This document shows positions 1 through 10,501 of a stretch of 64,000 bases of DNA, in pieces; the first letter of the stretch is position 1, and each line of letters opens with the position of its first letter. The stretch is from Arachis hypogaea. Its lineage: Eukaryota; Streptophyta; Magnoliopsida; Fabales; Fabaceae. The notes under the pieces were generated by a model, which saw only the letters and a list, made by a program, of their open reading frames with translations, made no database searches and had not been told where the DNA came from. The translations under genes were made by a program, and so were the position numbers. The stretch lies in NCBI RefSeq assembly GCF_003086295.3, contig NC_092051.1, positions 23,183,940 to 23,247,939 of the forward strand. Reading direction: 5' to 3'.

Positions 1-450
1 GAGGTGGCTGTTCCAACGAACGACAGCTGCTGCGCGATTAGGTGGTTGTTTGAAGGATTGACGGCGATGGCTCGACGCGGTGGCTCGACAGATGTGATGG
101 ATGACCGGACGACGAGCTCGATGACGATGAGAACCTGTGTGAGAGTCAGAGAGGCCGGAGGCGCTCTCAATTCTCAGTTCATTTCACTTCTGAGTTCTGA
201 AGCTCGATGAGAAGGCAATTAGGGATTTGGTTACTGGTTTAGGGTTCCAGAGGTTGAAACGGCAACGTTTTGCTGCCCAAGCAAAAAACCGGCCAGGTCA
301 CGGTTTAGTTCGACCGACCGATTCACCGGTTCAATTTCAGTTTTTAGATTTTGCGGTTTTGCTGTTTTCCCGAATCGTTCTTGTGTCCGGTTCATGGTTC
401 AACCAGTTCGATCGACCGGTCCGAACCGATTTTCAGAACATTGATTGAAT
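1..450. repeat. GC-rich repeat with ACCGGTTC-type blocks
   Basis: No host gene is recognised. The first 200 bases are GC-rich and carry no recognisable domain. From about 285 to 435 the DNA is full of CCGGTT/AACCGG/GACCGG words, which I know as a common feature of terminal parts of legume DNA transposons. A similar stretch occurs at about 11135-11205. The left end is outside the window, so it cannot be delimited. Confidence 0.35.
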
Positions 451-509
451 GATTATATAAAATTTGGCAATCGAGAGATCAGAGAAAGAGAAAGGGTTAA
501 TAGAATAAT

Positions 510-605
510 GAATAAATAGTCATTTCAGACCATGAAAAATCCAAACGCTAACAAAACTAACCATGAAAAATTGAAACTAAAGTTATACCCATATAAGATA
601 AGTTT
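510..605 (+). repeat. Left TIR of Pack-MULE
   Basis: Pairs with 1858-1953 in inverted orientation over about 95 bp with scattered mismatches. The 10-bp target duplication ends at 509. Confidence 0.85.
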
Positions 606-949
606 CACTCCACAAAAAAAAAAAATTATTAAATTTTTGTTCATAATTCCATAACACCATCTTCTTTTCTCTTTCTTCCTTATTTTTCTTCCATAACCAC
701 CCAACCTCCGCTGTAAAATTCACCATCCCACCAAATCTACTCCTATATTCTCACCTCTTTCAGCTGTATATTATCACAACCACCACAAATTCAAATCACA
801 ACAACAATTTTAATTGGAGCTTCTAATTAAAGAACTCTTCAATGGAATTCACTCACATTCACTCTCTTTTTGTTACCTTGAATGGAAGATCATAAAAGTT
901 CAACACCCAACGCTATTGGTCATTCTCTCTGCATTGTTCGATTTTCTAG

Positions 950-1372
950 ATGGCTCACATTCTCCGCACTCCTTTCCTTTCTTCTTCTTTCTCCTCCACT
1001 GCCCTCTCCCGCATCTCGGCCTTCTCGGGCACTTGTAGGCCTCCAGTGTCTCCCGGTGGGTCCGTGCCAAGATCTGGGAGATGTTCATGTCGACACTGAA
1101 CTCAACCATGACGGAGGAAAAAATTGTGTCTTGGGTGAAATCCGAGAGCGACAAGCTCTCCAAGGGTGAGACCTTCTACGATGGTTACATCGCCTCCATC
1201 ATGATTGACGAGGGTGGTGTCGCTATTGTCGGAGCTTCCATCGCCCTCCTCGCCGAAAACGTGGACGAGATCGAACAAGCAAAGTTCGAAGCACAGTCAC
1301 CTTCATCGGCTTCTTCTTCTGCTTCGTCTTCTCCAAGCGCCTCCTCGACACCAGCTCCACCTCCCCGGAGCT
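950..1372 (+). pseudogene. Captured fragment of plastid pyruvate dehydrogenase E2 (dihydrolipoamide acetyltransferase)
   Basis: The reading frame from ATG 950 begins with a serine-rich transit-peptide-like stretch (MAHILRTPFLSSSFSS). A frame change near 1045-1065 leads into the lipoyl domain (STMTEEKIVSWVKSE, then ETFYDGYIASIMIDEGG). In the family these two blocks are separated by about 14 residues containing the DKADMDVE motif, whose lysine carries the lipoyl group. Here they are fused and the motif is missing. The fragment runs on into an S/A/P-rich linker and then loses similarity. No catalytic acyltransferase domain is present. It sits inside the Pack-MULE, so it is read as a captured, non-functional fragment. 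The upstream 610-830 sequence looks like a captured 5' leader. Confidence 0.8.
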
Positions 1373-1441
1373 ACCACAAAGGTTTTGTCATTCACATCAT
1401 CAAGCTCTATATCTTTCATTATCTTTCTGGTAAATAGTTAG

Positions 1442-1678
1442 GCTGTTCATAGAGATCCTCAACTATGGAATGACCCAACACAATTTAAGCAAAAAAAATT
1501 TGAAAAAGAAGAGAAAGTTGATAAGTTGAATACGTTTGGGTTAGAAAAAAGGATTTGTCCTGGAGCCAATTTGGGAAAACATACCATTATTGCTTTGACT
1601 TTGGGATTATTGATTCAATGTTTTGAATGGAAGTGAACAACCGAAGAAGTTGATATGACTGAAGGAGAAGGTGGAAGG
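1442..1678 (+). pseudogene. Captured cytochrome P450 fragment (CYP81-like, haem-binding region)
   Basis: Frame from 1442 reads AVHRDPQLWNDPTQF, then FGLEKRICPGANLGKH, then LTLGLLIQCFEWK, a stop, and TTEEVDMTEGEGG. This is the ERR-triad/haem-ligand region of a plant P450, and the wording is closest to CYP81 enzymes. The cysteine of the haem loop is present, but the usual FGxGRRxCPG signature has E and K substitutions and there is an in-frame stop near 1634. No other part of a P450 is present. It lies directly after the E2 fragment inside the same Pack-MULE. Confidence 0.8.
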
Positions 1679-1857
1679 GTGGTTGCGATTGATTCAGAGA
1701 CAACTGCGAATGCGGTGGCGGCTGCGAAAGGAGAGAAATTGCAGAGTCTGCGAGGGAGTGGCAGGAAGAGAAAAGGAATGAATCGGTTTAGGATAGGAGA
1801 AAGGGTATTTATCGAATCATAAATAAAAATTTAACGATTAGTTATTTTTGTCGAACA

Positions 1858-1953
1858 AAATTTATTTTATATGGATATAACTTTAGTTTCAATTTTTTAT
1901 GATTAGTTTTGTTAGTGTTCGAATCTTTCATGGTTAAAAATAACTATTTACTT
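1858..1953 (-). repeat. Right TIR of Pack-MULE
   Basis: Reverse complement of the left TIR with scattered substitutions. The target duplication copy starts at 1954. Confidence 0.85.
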
Positions 1954-1963
1954 ATAGAATAAT

Positions 1964-2670
1964 ATAAATGATTATATTATAAGTTAAACCAGAGTTATTT
2001 TTTTATAGCCATTTTTAAACTTCAAATGAAATAAATAAATATAATTTATGTGATATGAATTAATTTGAGAGAATTCTCTCATTTACTTTAAAAACGACAA
2101 AAGAAATCTCGTTAAGAATATCTAACTTTCAAAAACTATTTTATTTATACTAGTGCATGTATTAATATTTAATAAGCACCAACATCTGGAATAATTCATT
2201 CTTTTATTTGTTAAATGTATTGGTTGAGATTGCAAGTAGTTTATAATTTAACTAAAAGATTTTGGATTTAAATTTTAGAAATGAATTATATATAATTAAA
2301 GATATTTTTAAAAAAAAAGTCGGACACCAACTCTTTTAATATTCCTATTATATATATAAAATATAATAAAAAATAATATTATATATTCAAATTTATTTTT
2401 AATTAAATTTAATTCAGTTAGTCTAATATAACAAAAATTAATTATGACTAATATTATTTTAAATATTATTATTTAATTTAGTTAGACTTAATTCATAAAA
2501 AAATTAAAATATATAATACTACTCACAATAAAAGATATTTCAGAAAAAAAAAAAAAGTTAAACACCAACCTTTTTAATATCTCCGTTATATATAATATAA
2601 TATAATATAATATAATATAATATAATATAAAAATATAAATATGCTACAAAAATCAAAATTATATGATACA
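1964..2670. other. AT-rich spacer with a duplicated block
   Basis: No gene seen. A block of about 60 bp at 2302-2357 (ends in ACACCAACTCTTTTAATAT) recurs at about 2540-2593 (ACACCAACCTTTTTAATAT) in the same orientation, about 235 bp apart. The rest is very AT-rich. Confidence 0.5.
2591..2630. repeat. (TATAA)8 microsatellite
   Basis: Eight consecutive TATAA units, read directly. Confidence 0.95.
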
Positions 2671-2679
2671 TATAAAAAA

Positions 2680-3557
2680 GATTAAACCACCAAAAGTAAC
2701 TATAAAAAATTGATTTGTTGACAAAAGTAACTACAGAGATCATAACTCGTCGTATGCCCATAATTGATTAGTTCTGTTAGACAAAAATAACCATAGACAT
2801 AAGTCATATTCTCATAGCTTTGATTTCACCTTTAATCTTCTTCTCAATCTTCATGGCCATGTTAACATTCCTCTCCCTGTGGTCTATTGGAACAATCGTC
2901 ACATCTTGATTAGCAACAACACATTCATATTGAGTATTCTAATCAAACACCTTGCCAAACTTTGCTATTCCCCGTCAATTTCATCAACCCAAACAAAATA
3001 ATTGCAATCTCGATTTTACAGAAACCAAAAAATCAAAATATCAGAGATACAAAGGAACCTTATACTTGTCTAACTATCATAAATAATGTTCCATACCTTT
3101 GAAGAGGGGCAACCAATAAACCATCTTACAGGATTAGTAACCGTCAAAGATTCCAACAAGACAACATACTCACCTAATGACATCTTCCATCCTGAATTTT
3201 CTTCTTTTTCATCTTCGAATGTGAAGCTCCTGAAAATTTGCTTTCTTCGCTTGTAGTTACTTCTCTCCTTGACTTTGCTTGAATTCTATGAGAATAAATT
3301 AATTTAGGGTTCTCCTGTGGAGTAGCTCGAAACGATGGATGATTGTACTCGGGTATGATTTACCCTGTCAAAATTGGGTTCTAACTAAGAAGAATGAAAA
3401 AAAACAGTCCAGTATGCCACTCTGTTAAGGTTACATCAGGCTTGGCTATTTTTGACAAACGGAGCTAATCAATTATGGACATTCAAGGAGTTATGATCTT
3501 CCATGGTTACTTTTGTTAGCGAATCAATCTTTCATGGTTACTTTTGGTAGATTAGTT
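2680..3557. mobile_element. Small MULE with GRF zinc-finger remnant
   Basis: An 878-bp element bounded by inverted repeats of about 130 bp. The left end at 2680 reads GATTAAACCACCAAAAGTAA and the right end at 3557 is its diverged reverse complement. Both TIRs contain CATAATTGATTAG-type blocks in opposite orientation. The 9-bp duplication TATAAAAAA lies at 2671-2679 and 3558-3566. No transposase. The interior carries a broken minus-strand gene with a GRF zinc-finger-like exon. Confidence 0.8.
2815..3300 (-). pseudogene. GRF-type zinc-finger gene remnant inside MULE
   Basis: On the minus strand, about 3290-3095 reads a basic/acidic leader and then GEYVVLLESLTVTNPVRW followed by FIGCP. This resembles GRF zinc fingers (C-G-x-P-A-V-L ... 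NPGR-F-x-GCP), but the first cysteine is lost and NPGR has become NPVR. A GTATGG donor-like site follows. A second block at about 2990-2815 reads YECVVANQDVTIVPIDHRER and then a K/E-rich tail, with one in-frame stop just upstream. The second block is compatible with exon 2 of a small GRF protein, but that part is inference. Confidence 0.5.
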
Positions 3558-3566
3558 TATAAAAAA

Positions 3567-4624
3567 ATAGTCTCTATAATATGTATTTATGTATCAATAT
3601 ATATTATTTAATTTATTTTTTATATGTTTTTTACATTTTAATATATATTATATATCAGTATTTAATTTAGTAGTTGACTATATATATATATATAACTAAA
3701 AAATATAAACTTACTCAATGTTTTAGCTTAATAGTACATAAATGGTAGGAATCCTCTTCTAGTTTAGAGATATACAAGAGAATTAAAATTAAAAATATGA
3801 TATATTGTGAACATGAAATTTATAGGTAGTGTAAGTATCAATGAATATTGTAAATTAATTATGAATAAATAAAAGCGATTTATATTATTGTGTATTGAGT
3901 GTGTTAGGAATGTGGAGTGCAAATGACTTAGGAGTTGGTAGAGTACTTGGTACGATATATGTATGATGCGGTATTCATGGGACTAACTGATACTACGAGT
4001 TGCGACCGTACAAGTGTCCGTTCCCTCCTCATCTTCAGCTTTCGCATTCACAAATCACACCCGCTTTCTCTTTCTTCATTATCACCAGTCACCAAAACAA
4101 AACAAACCAAAACCAAAACCAAACCACACCCCCTCTAAGTAAATTTTCCTCCTTGATTTTGTTTTGTTTTGTTTTTCTCGTATTACTCTCCCCCATAGTT
4201 TTCTGTTTTCCTCATAGCAGGTGGTCTAATGAGATATCCCGTCTGTTCAATTTTGATCCTTTATTAGGTAATAGCGGCTGGGCTGGTGAAAAGAATGGAT
4301 TTTTTGAGGAAGGTTGTTCTGGGTTTCGTATGAAGATGAATTTTTGTTATGATATGGAAGGTGGGGTACTGGATTTAGGTTCACTGCCTCAAACCATCGT
4401 TATCGAATGCCGATACATGTTGCGATCGGCATTCGAATTGTTCTCCAATATTCATTCCAAAGCTTTCTCTGAAGGTGGTTGTTCTTGTTCATTCATACCT
4501 CTTGGAGCAGAGCAGCGACACCTTTGACCCACCACTTTTTAGTAACAAAAGAAAAAAAAAGAAAACAAACAACAAAGTATATCCCCGGTTTTCTTTTATT
4601 TCTGGAATCTTAGCATTTTTCAGG
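3567..4624. other. AT-rich spacer and 5' region of the WNK gene
   Basis: From 3567 to about 3950 it is AT-rich with no gene. From about 4010 the sequence becomes C/T-rich like a plant leader, with TTTTTCAG just before the WNK start at 4625 (acceptor at 4622-4623), so a 5'UTR intron is likely. ATGs at 4000 and 4475 open frames of 175 and 122 codons. The second is in frame with the WNK start, the first is not. They probably lie partly in intron or leader sequence. Confidence 0.45.
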
Positions 4625-7600
4625 ATGGATTCTGATTCTGTGTTGGCATTGCCTGAGAGCAATGGATTCAAAACAAGGGACAGTCATGATTTTGAGGAAG
4701 ACTTTGTAGAGAAAGATCCTACCGGCCGCTATCTTAGAGTACGACCTCGTTTATGTGTTTTTCACGATTCAATGTGTTTTGCATGTCATTGTGTGTTTGA
4801 ATCTGAAAGACTGAAACTGCAATATACCATAGACACAATTTGAACGTTTTCTGCTTCTGCATTTTCATCAATACTATGCAGTAGCTCCCAATGCATTATT
4901 TTCCATTCGGACAAAATAACTGGTATTCATGTCGTTATTATTGTGCAACATTTCCATTATCATGTGGATTCAATAAACTGGATCAGTCTCTGGATGATTC
5001 TTGAAACTGTATATAATCCTCCAAAACAGTATATCATTATGTGAATGAAGAGTTGATTCTGCTTCCATGAATCATCTTTTTTTTACTTTTTTTTTTTTTT
5101 TTTTAAATTATTAACTGTTTTATTTCTTGTCTTGCTTTTCTTTTTCCCCACAGTACAATGAAATGTTGGGCAAGGGTGCTTTCAAGACTGTGTATGATTC
5201 TGATACTTGATTTTCTTTTCTAATTTCCCCTTCAGTTATATATTTAATTATATTTTGTTCACACTTCATTGTCTTCTAATTTCTGCACAGGATTAACTTA
5301 ATATATTACGGTATATGTCTCTTTAACAAGTTTAGCCTCCAATTATATTTCATGATTCTTGAAGTAGTGAAAGCGAGCTAATTACTCTACTGCTTTTTCC
5401 CTCTTTCTCTCGCTTGCAGTTATAGGGGCTTTGATGAAGTTGACGGATTAGAAGTTGCTTGGAACCAAGTCAGGATTGATGAACTCCTGGGATCTGCAGA
5501 TGACGTTGCAAAGTTGTACTCCGAAGTAAACCTATTGAAGTCTGTGAACCACGAAAACATCATTAAGTTCTATAATTCTTGGATTGATGATAAGAAGAAA
5601 ACTGTTAACATTATTACTGAGCTCTTCACATCTGGAAACCTAAGACAGTATGCTCTCTTGCACCTATCACCGTTCATTTTCTTTATGTTGTATTGTTGTA
5701 TTATGCACACATGAATCTCTTGCATGCTTGTTGCTAACAGATACCGGAAGAAGCACAGATATGTTGACATGAAAGCCATAAAAGGTTGGGCTCGACAAAT
5801 TCTTCAAGGTCTGGTATATCTTCACGGTCACAAGCCGCCTATTATTCACAGAGACTTGAAATGTGATAACATCTTTGTAAATGGGAACCATGGAGAAGTC
5901 AAGATCGGAGATCTCGGTTTGGCAACTGTCATGCAGCAACCAACTGCTCGAAGTGTTATTGGTGCCATTACTTTTCTTGAATATTGATGTTCTGGATTTT
6001 TCATCGTGTTAACACCATGCAGATTGCTGAATTTGTAAATTTTCCTTGTAAAAGGGACGCCCGAGTTTATGGCTCCAGAACTATATGAAGAGGAATACAA
6101 TGAACTCGTGGATGTCTATTCTTTTGGGATGTGCATGTTGGAAATGGTTACTTTTGAGTACCCATATAGCGAATGCAAGAATCCAGCTCAAATTTACAAG
6201 AAAGTTACCTCTGTAAGTATAGTGACAATTGATATATCTTATAATTCCATGCTCGTTATCTGAATAACTGCAACTGCATTTCTTTTCCCCTCTACTCTGA
6301 CTCATTTCATTGCAGGGCATCAAACCGAATTCCCTTAACAGGGTGAGTGATCCCCAAATTAAGGAGTTTATCAACAAATGTCTTGTTCCTGCATCTGAGA
6401 GGTTGTCTGCAGAGGAGCTTCTTAAAGATCCATTTCTGCAAGTCGAGTGTTCCAAGGATCCAATCCTTAATCCCTTAAACTCACCTAATAAATCTCCAAA
6501 GGCTATAGATAGGCCGAAATCTGGTCCTTTATCTATAGACTTCGAGGCTGACTCCAAACATGTGTCTGTGTTTACCTGTGCTGAAAACAGCCATGGAAGT
6601 TCACATTGTCCACTTCTGGAAGTTCGGCGTACATATAAAAACAATGAGTTTAAATTGAAAGGGACCAAAAATGATGATAACTCGGTGTCATTAATCTTGC
6701 GTATTGCTGATTCTTGCGGTGATTATATGCTCTTTCCATTTTTCTTTTTCTTTTTTCTTTTTCTTTTTCACATGGGAAAGATACCAAAGATGTAGTTTTG
6801 GTAAACAGAAAATAATATCTGACCTAATTTTGAGAAGCTTCCATGTTGGTAGTATTGAATTGATACCAGATAGTTCATCTTCTATAATGCAATAACTTAG
6901 TTTCTATTATTCGCAGGTCAAGTAAGGAATATACATTTCCTCTTCTACCTTGAGACAGATACTGCAGTTTCTGTGGCATCAGAGATGGTTGAAAATTTGG
7001 AGCTGCCCGATCATGATGTAGCCTTCATAGCTGAGCTTATTGATTACTTGATAATGAAGCTATTACCTCAGTGTAAGCCGTCGAATGAAGGAAATAGTCA
7101 TAGTCAGTGTCCTGTGCCAAGCAGTGCTCGCACTGAAGTGATTTTTTATCAAGACAACGCACAGTGTCCTGTCCAAACCAATGCTCCCTCTGAATTGGTT
7201 TTCAATCAAGAGAACTCGACTCCAGTTGATTCTAACCAAGCAGAAGATTTTGATACAGCCAACAGAAGCTTCGTGTTTAACAATGGTGATAATGCTGCTT
7301 TTGTTGGTGAGTATAATTCTTCTCTGAGTTTGAGTAGCTTGGAAGATCAAGATTGGCAAGAACCGGCAGAGGCTGATATAGCCATTGAAGATGCTTGCAC
7401 GAAAAATGAATACTGTCTTGATTCTGATGCTGATAGGAGTGAGAAGGGATTAAGTTGGTCAACCTTAGAAATGAAGCTGGCTGATACATTCTGGGAATGT
7501 TGTAAATTGCAGGCTACAAACTGTGCTGCCGAAAGCATTGTACTGAAAGGAATCTCAAAGAACTCTTCTCACTCTACAATCCCAGCCTTTTGGGGAACAC

Positions 7601-7800
7601 CTAATGCTTTGAGCTTGACAAGCAGCAATTCTTCTTTGTCTCCAACCGACAAAGACATCGATCACGAGCTAGAGCATGAACTCGATGCGATCGAATCACA
7701 CTATGAGCTTTGGTTCCAAGAACTTTCAAGACAGAAGTTGGAAGCATTGGAAGCCACCAGAAAGAAATGGACAGAAAGGAAGAAACTGATTGTTCATTGA
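4625..7800 (+). CDS. WNK (with-no-lysine) serine/threonine kinase, WNK8/10-like
   Basis: Cytosolic protein kinase of the plant WNK family, known to act in flowering-time, osmotic and vacuolar ATPase signalling. Seven coding exons with GT-AG borders (4625-4738, 5154-5191, 5420-5647, 5741-5961, 6055-6212, 6316-6718, 6917-7800) join to 2046 nt, 681 residues. The kinase domain is about 38-295. The glycine loop holds the relocated lysine ([10 protein letters not shown]49), the usual VAxK position is Asn66 (EVAWNQV), the catalytic loop is HRDLKCDN (D165), the Mg loop is DLG, then GTPEFMAPE. An OSR1-C-like domain lies at about 370-428 ([17 protein letters not shown]). The tail is acidic and ends in a charged helix ([20 protein letters not shown]). 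[17 protein letters not shown] and the exon layout favour the WNK8/10 subgroup, though the exact orthologue is not certain. The start at 4625 gives the normal short N-terminus before the kinase domain. Confidence 0.95.
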
Positions 7801-8761
7801 TCCTAAGATTGCTGCTCTTCCCCTTTTGCCCCTGGTCCAAGTTTTGTAAAGCTTGTGATATTTACTATTATTATTTGTACATTGGATGCGGCTCTTTTTA
7901 GTTAAAGCCTCCGTCCGTACTCTCAACCTATTTTCACAGGTTTCAGAGATTTTATTAAATTAGTATTGCCATCATATATGAGAAGGGCTTTCTCCAACAA
8001 TTTGTTGTTAATACTATTTTGTTTAAATTTTAAGGTTTATCTAATAAAGTAGTTGCTTTTGGATTAGCATTCGCCTACAAGCAATCACGAAAACATTATT
8101 TTTGTGATTTCAAAGTAATCAATGCTATGTAAATGAGACTAATATAAGATAAATAAAAGAAGAAAAAAAACCATTCAAAAATCAAGCAAATCCATTCTTT
8201 GTCAAAAGATTTAGAGTTCAATTCTTGGTGAATTTCAAAAAGTGAAAAAATAGTATAAGATAAATAAACAAAAAAAAGAAAATCCATTTAAAAATCAAGC
8301 AAATCCAAAAAAACTCATGCTTGAGAGAGTGTTAGAGATATAATTATTAATATTGTCTTCTCCTATGCATTTACACTTTTGGAATAAGTGATATCATGAC
8401 AAACAAGTAAAATAATTGATATCTCAGTGGAGTTGGTCTACATTGCATAATACATTAATACATTAATATGATTTACACTATTCAAACGATAAGTGGCAAT
8501 GTAGCAAATATTTAAATATACATGGATTGAAACAAATGACAATGATTAATATGAAGTAATGATATAAAATTAAATTTTATTAATATTCTAAAATAGACAA
8601 AAAACTGGAAAATATAAGAATTTTGTAATTATTAGCAAAAAAGAGGAAACCAAGAACCACACCCCTCTCAGCTGCCATATAATTTCTATTCAAACAACAT
8701 GAAAAGCTTCTCTATGCTGGGCCAACCAAAAATAATAAAAAGATTGCATGAGCATATGCAG
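7801..8761. other. Spacer between convergent genes
   Basis: Holds the 3'UTRs of the WNK gene (plus) and the RPC10/11 gene (minus). AT-rich. A short near-repeat of ATTCAAAAATCAAGCAAATCC occurs at about 8173-8193 and again at about 8285-8306 (variant TTTAAAAATCAAGCAAATCC). No gene seen. Confidence 0.6.
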
Positions 8762-10501
8762 TTAATCTTCACGCCATTGGTGCTTACACTTCTCATTCAG
8801 GCACAAGTAAAATATAGTTGCTGGCTCATCAGCTGAACGAGTCTGAAACTCTGTGTAAGCAGCTTTATCATGACTGCATCTTGGGCATGGCACTGCAAAA
8901 GAAGAGGGAACCAAGTTAAATAAGAAGAAAAACAGGAGAGGATACAAGGTGTTGACAAAAGAAGCATGGATTGTGCAATTAGCCCTAATTATTAGTTAAA
9001 AGTACTGAATTAGAAAAAACTTTTTCCAATTAAACAAACACAACTATACATTCCTATGAGATTGAGATAAAAGAAAACCTTAGCACTAGCACAAAATCTA
9101 TATTGTGAATTAGTTCTCAACCTAAATCAACGTATAACTCATCCTCCCAAAAAAAAAATAATAAACATAATCATAATGGAAATCTATGACAACAGCATGA
9201 CAAAATTAAGGCCGATAGAATCAACTCAAAAAGTTTCTACTCAAGCATTGATAAGCAAACTGAAGTATGCAAATTGACATAACTGAACATAATTAGCGTG
9301 TTATGAACTTATGATTCAGCATTTCAGCAATATGGTTGATTACTTGGGATTGATTCAGTCCATGTTTGCATTTGAAATTGACCAGAACACTTTCAATTTC
9401 CCTACTTCTAAAAATATTTTCTTTTTTCATAAATAAAACTATCAGGATAATTTGTTGCATTTAGACACATGGTTCTCAACAAAAGATGGTACAGTAGAAG
9501 ACTGTTTGCTACTCATTTTTATTTCTCTCTGCCTACTCAACAATTTGCTCTAGGTCAAAGTCATAACAAGAAAATATCCACACGTAAGAATTGGATTCTG
9601 AAATATATCTTGAGAGTTCAAGTGTTCAATTATGTTGGAGCTGTTAATTTATCAACAAAGCGATATTACAAGTTCAAACAATGATAACTGTTCCAATTTC
9701 TACCAATTGTCCTAGTAAACAATCACACAAAGCTAAAGAACAAAGCACCGTTCAAATCATGAACAAATTTACAGATAAGATGATGAACTAACCAAGGGTG
9801 CTTAATAACGGTAAGACTGCATTTGTTTCTGATAACAGCTCAGGACAAGACACTTAGAACAAGACATAAGAAACAGAGACACAAAATTTTATTTTTTTAT
9901 TCTGTTTGGTAATAAACTATAACAAATTATAAAAATCTATTTTATTTTTATTTTTTTCATTTAAAAAGTTTGAGATGAAAGATATAATAATAAAAATATA
10001 TAATTATAAAAAATTAACAAAAATAATAAAAAAAATGAAAAATAAATTGTGTCTCTTATTAGTTTCTGATGTCCTTCTTGTCAGTGTGTCTTTGTCTGTC
10101 TCTATAAATAAACGTAGTCTAAAAGACTATTGAACTTGATTAAGCATTGAAGTGCTTGGATCATGAACAGAGAATATGTACGTCTGTGAATGGAGAAAGA
10201 AAAGAAAAAGAATACCCTCAGCTGTGGGAGCATTCTTCATGTCATCTTGTGAGATAACTGGCTCTATCTCTTTCCTCACCAACAACTGCTTTCTCTTAAT
10301 CTTGACCTAAAGAGTGGAAATAGAAAAAGTAAAAACCATAGAAAAAGCAGATACGGACGTAGTAGAAGGAAAGAGGGGTGCTCCTACCATGTTCTCAATG
10401 TGGCAAACGTAGGGGCAAGTTGGACAATAAAATCTAGAGGGGCGACCCAGATTAGGCTGTTCATACTGCAACATGTTTCCACAAGTTGGGCAAAACTCCA
10501 T
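8762..10501 (-). CDS. NRPC11: RNA polymerase III subunit RPC10 (Rpc11/NRPC11)
   Basis: Small zinc-ribbon subunit of nuclear RNA polymerase III, homologous to yeast Rpc11 and human POLR3K. It gives the polymerase RNA-cleavage activity and is needed for termination and reinitiation. Three minus-strand exons (10501-10388, 10306-10216, 8892-8762) join to 336 nt, 111 residues, the usual family length. The N-terminal ribbon has CPTCGNML and CPTCPYVC. A linker follows (VKIKRKQLLVRKEIEPV). The C-terminal TFIIS-like ribbon has CPRCSHDKAAY and CLNEKCKHQWRED, with the hairpin RSADEPATIFY, whose acidic D-E pair is the catalytic tip known from TFIIS. An upstream in-frame ATG at 10552 exists, but the conserved start is MEFCPTCG at 10501. 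The second intron (8893-10215) contains a MITE. Confidence 0.95.
9815..10119. mobile_element. Tourist-like MITE in intron 2 of the RPC10/11 gene
   Basis: A 305-bp AT-rich element. The left end GACTGCATTTGTTT mirrors the right end (reverse complement GACTACGTTTATTT), and the 3-bp duplication TAA (9812-9814, 10120-10122) is the PIF/Harbinger-type TWA target site. The inner sequence (runs of GACAC... and ATAATAAAAA) matches the element at 26420-26780 in order. Confidence 0.7.

Larger units (their letters stand above)
510..1953. mobile_element. Pack-MULE carrying two host-gene fragments
   Basis: Non-autonomous Mutator-like element of 1444 bp. The ends are long terminal inverted repeats (about 95 bp each, 510-605 and 1858-1953), which share blocks such as AACTAAAGTTATA and CTAACAAAACTAA in opposite orientation. 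It is flanked by a perfect 10-bp duplication ATAGAATAAT at 500-509 and 1954-1963, a length within the MULE range. No transposase is present. Inside are a fragment of a plastid pyruvate dehydrogenase E2 gene and a fragment of a cytochrome P450 gene, both in plus orientation. This is the defining structure of a Pack-MULE. Confidence 0.88.
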
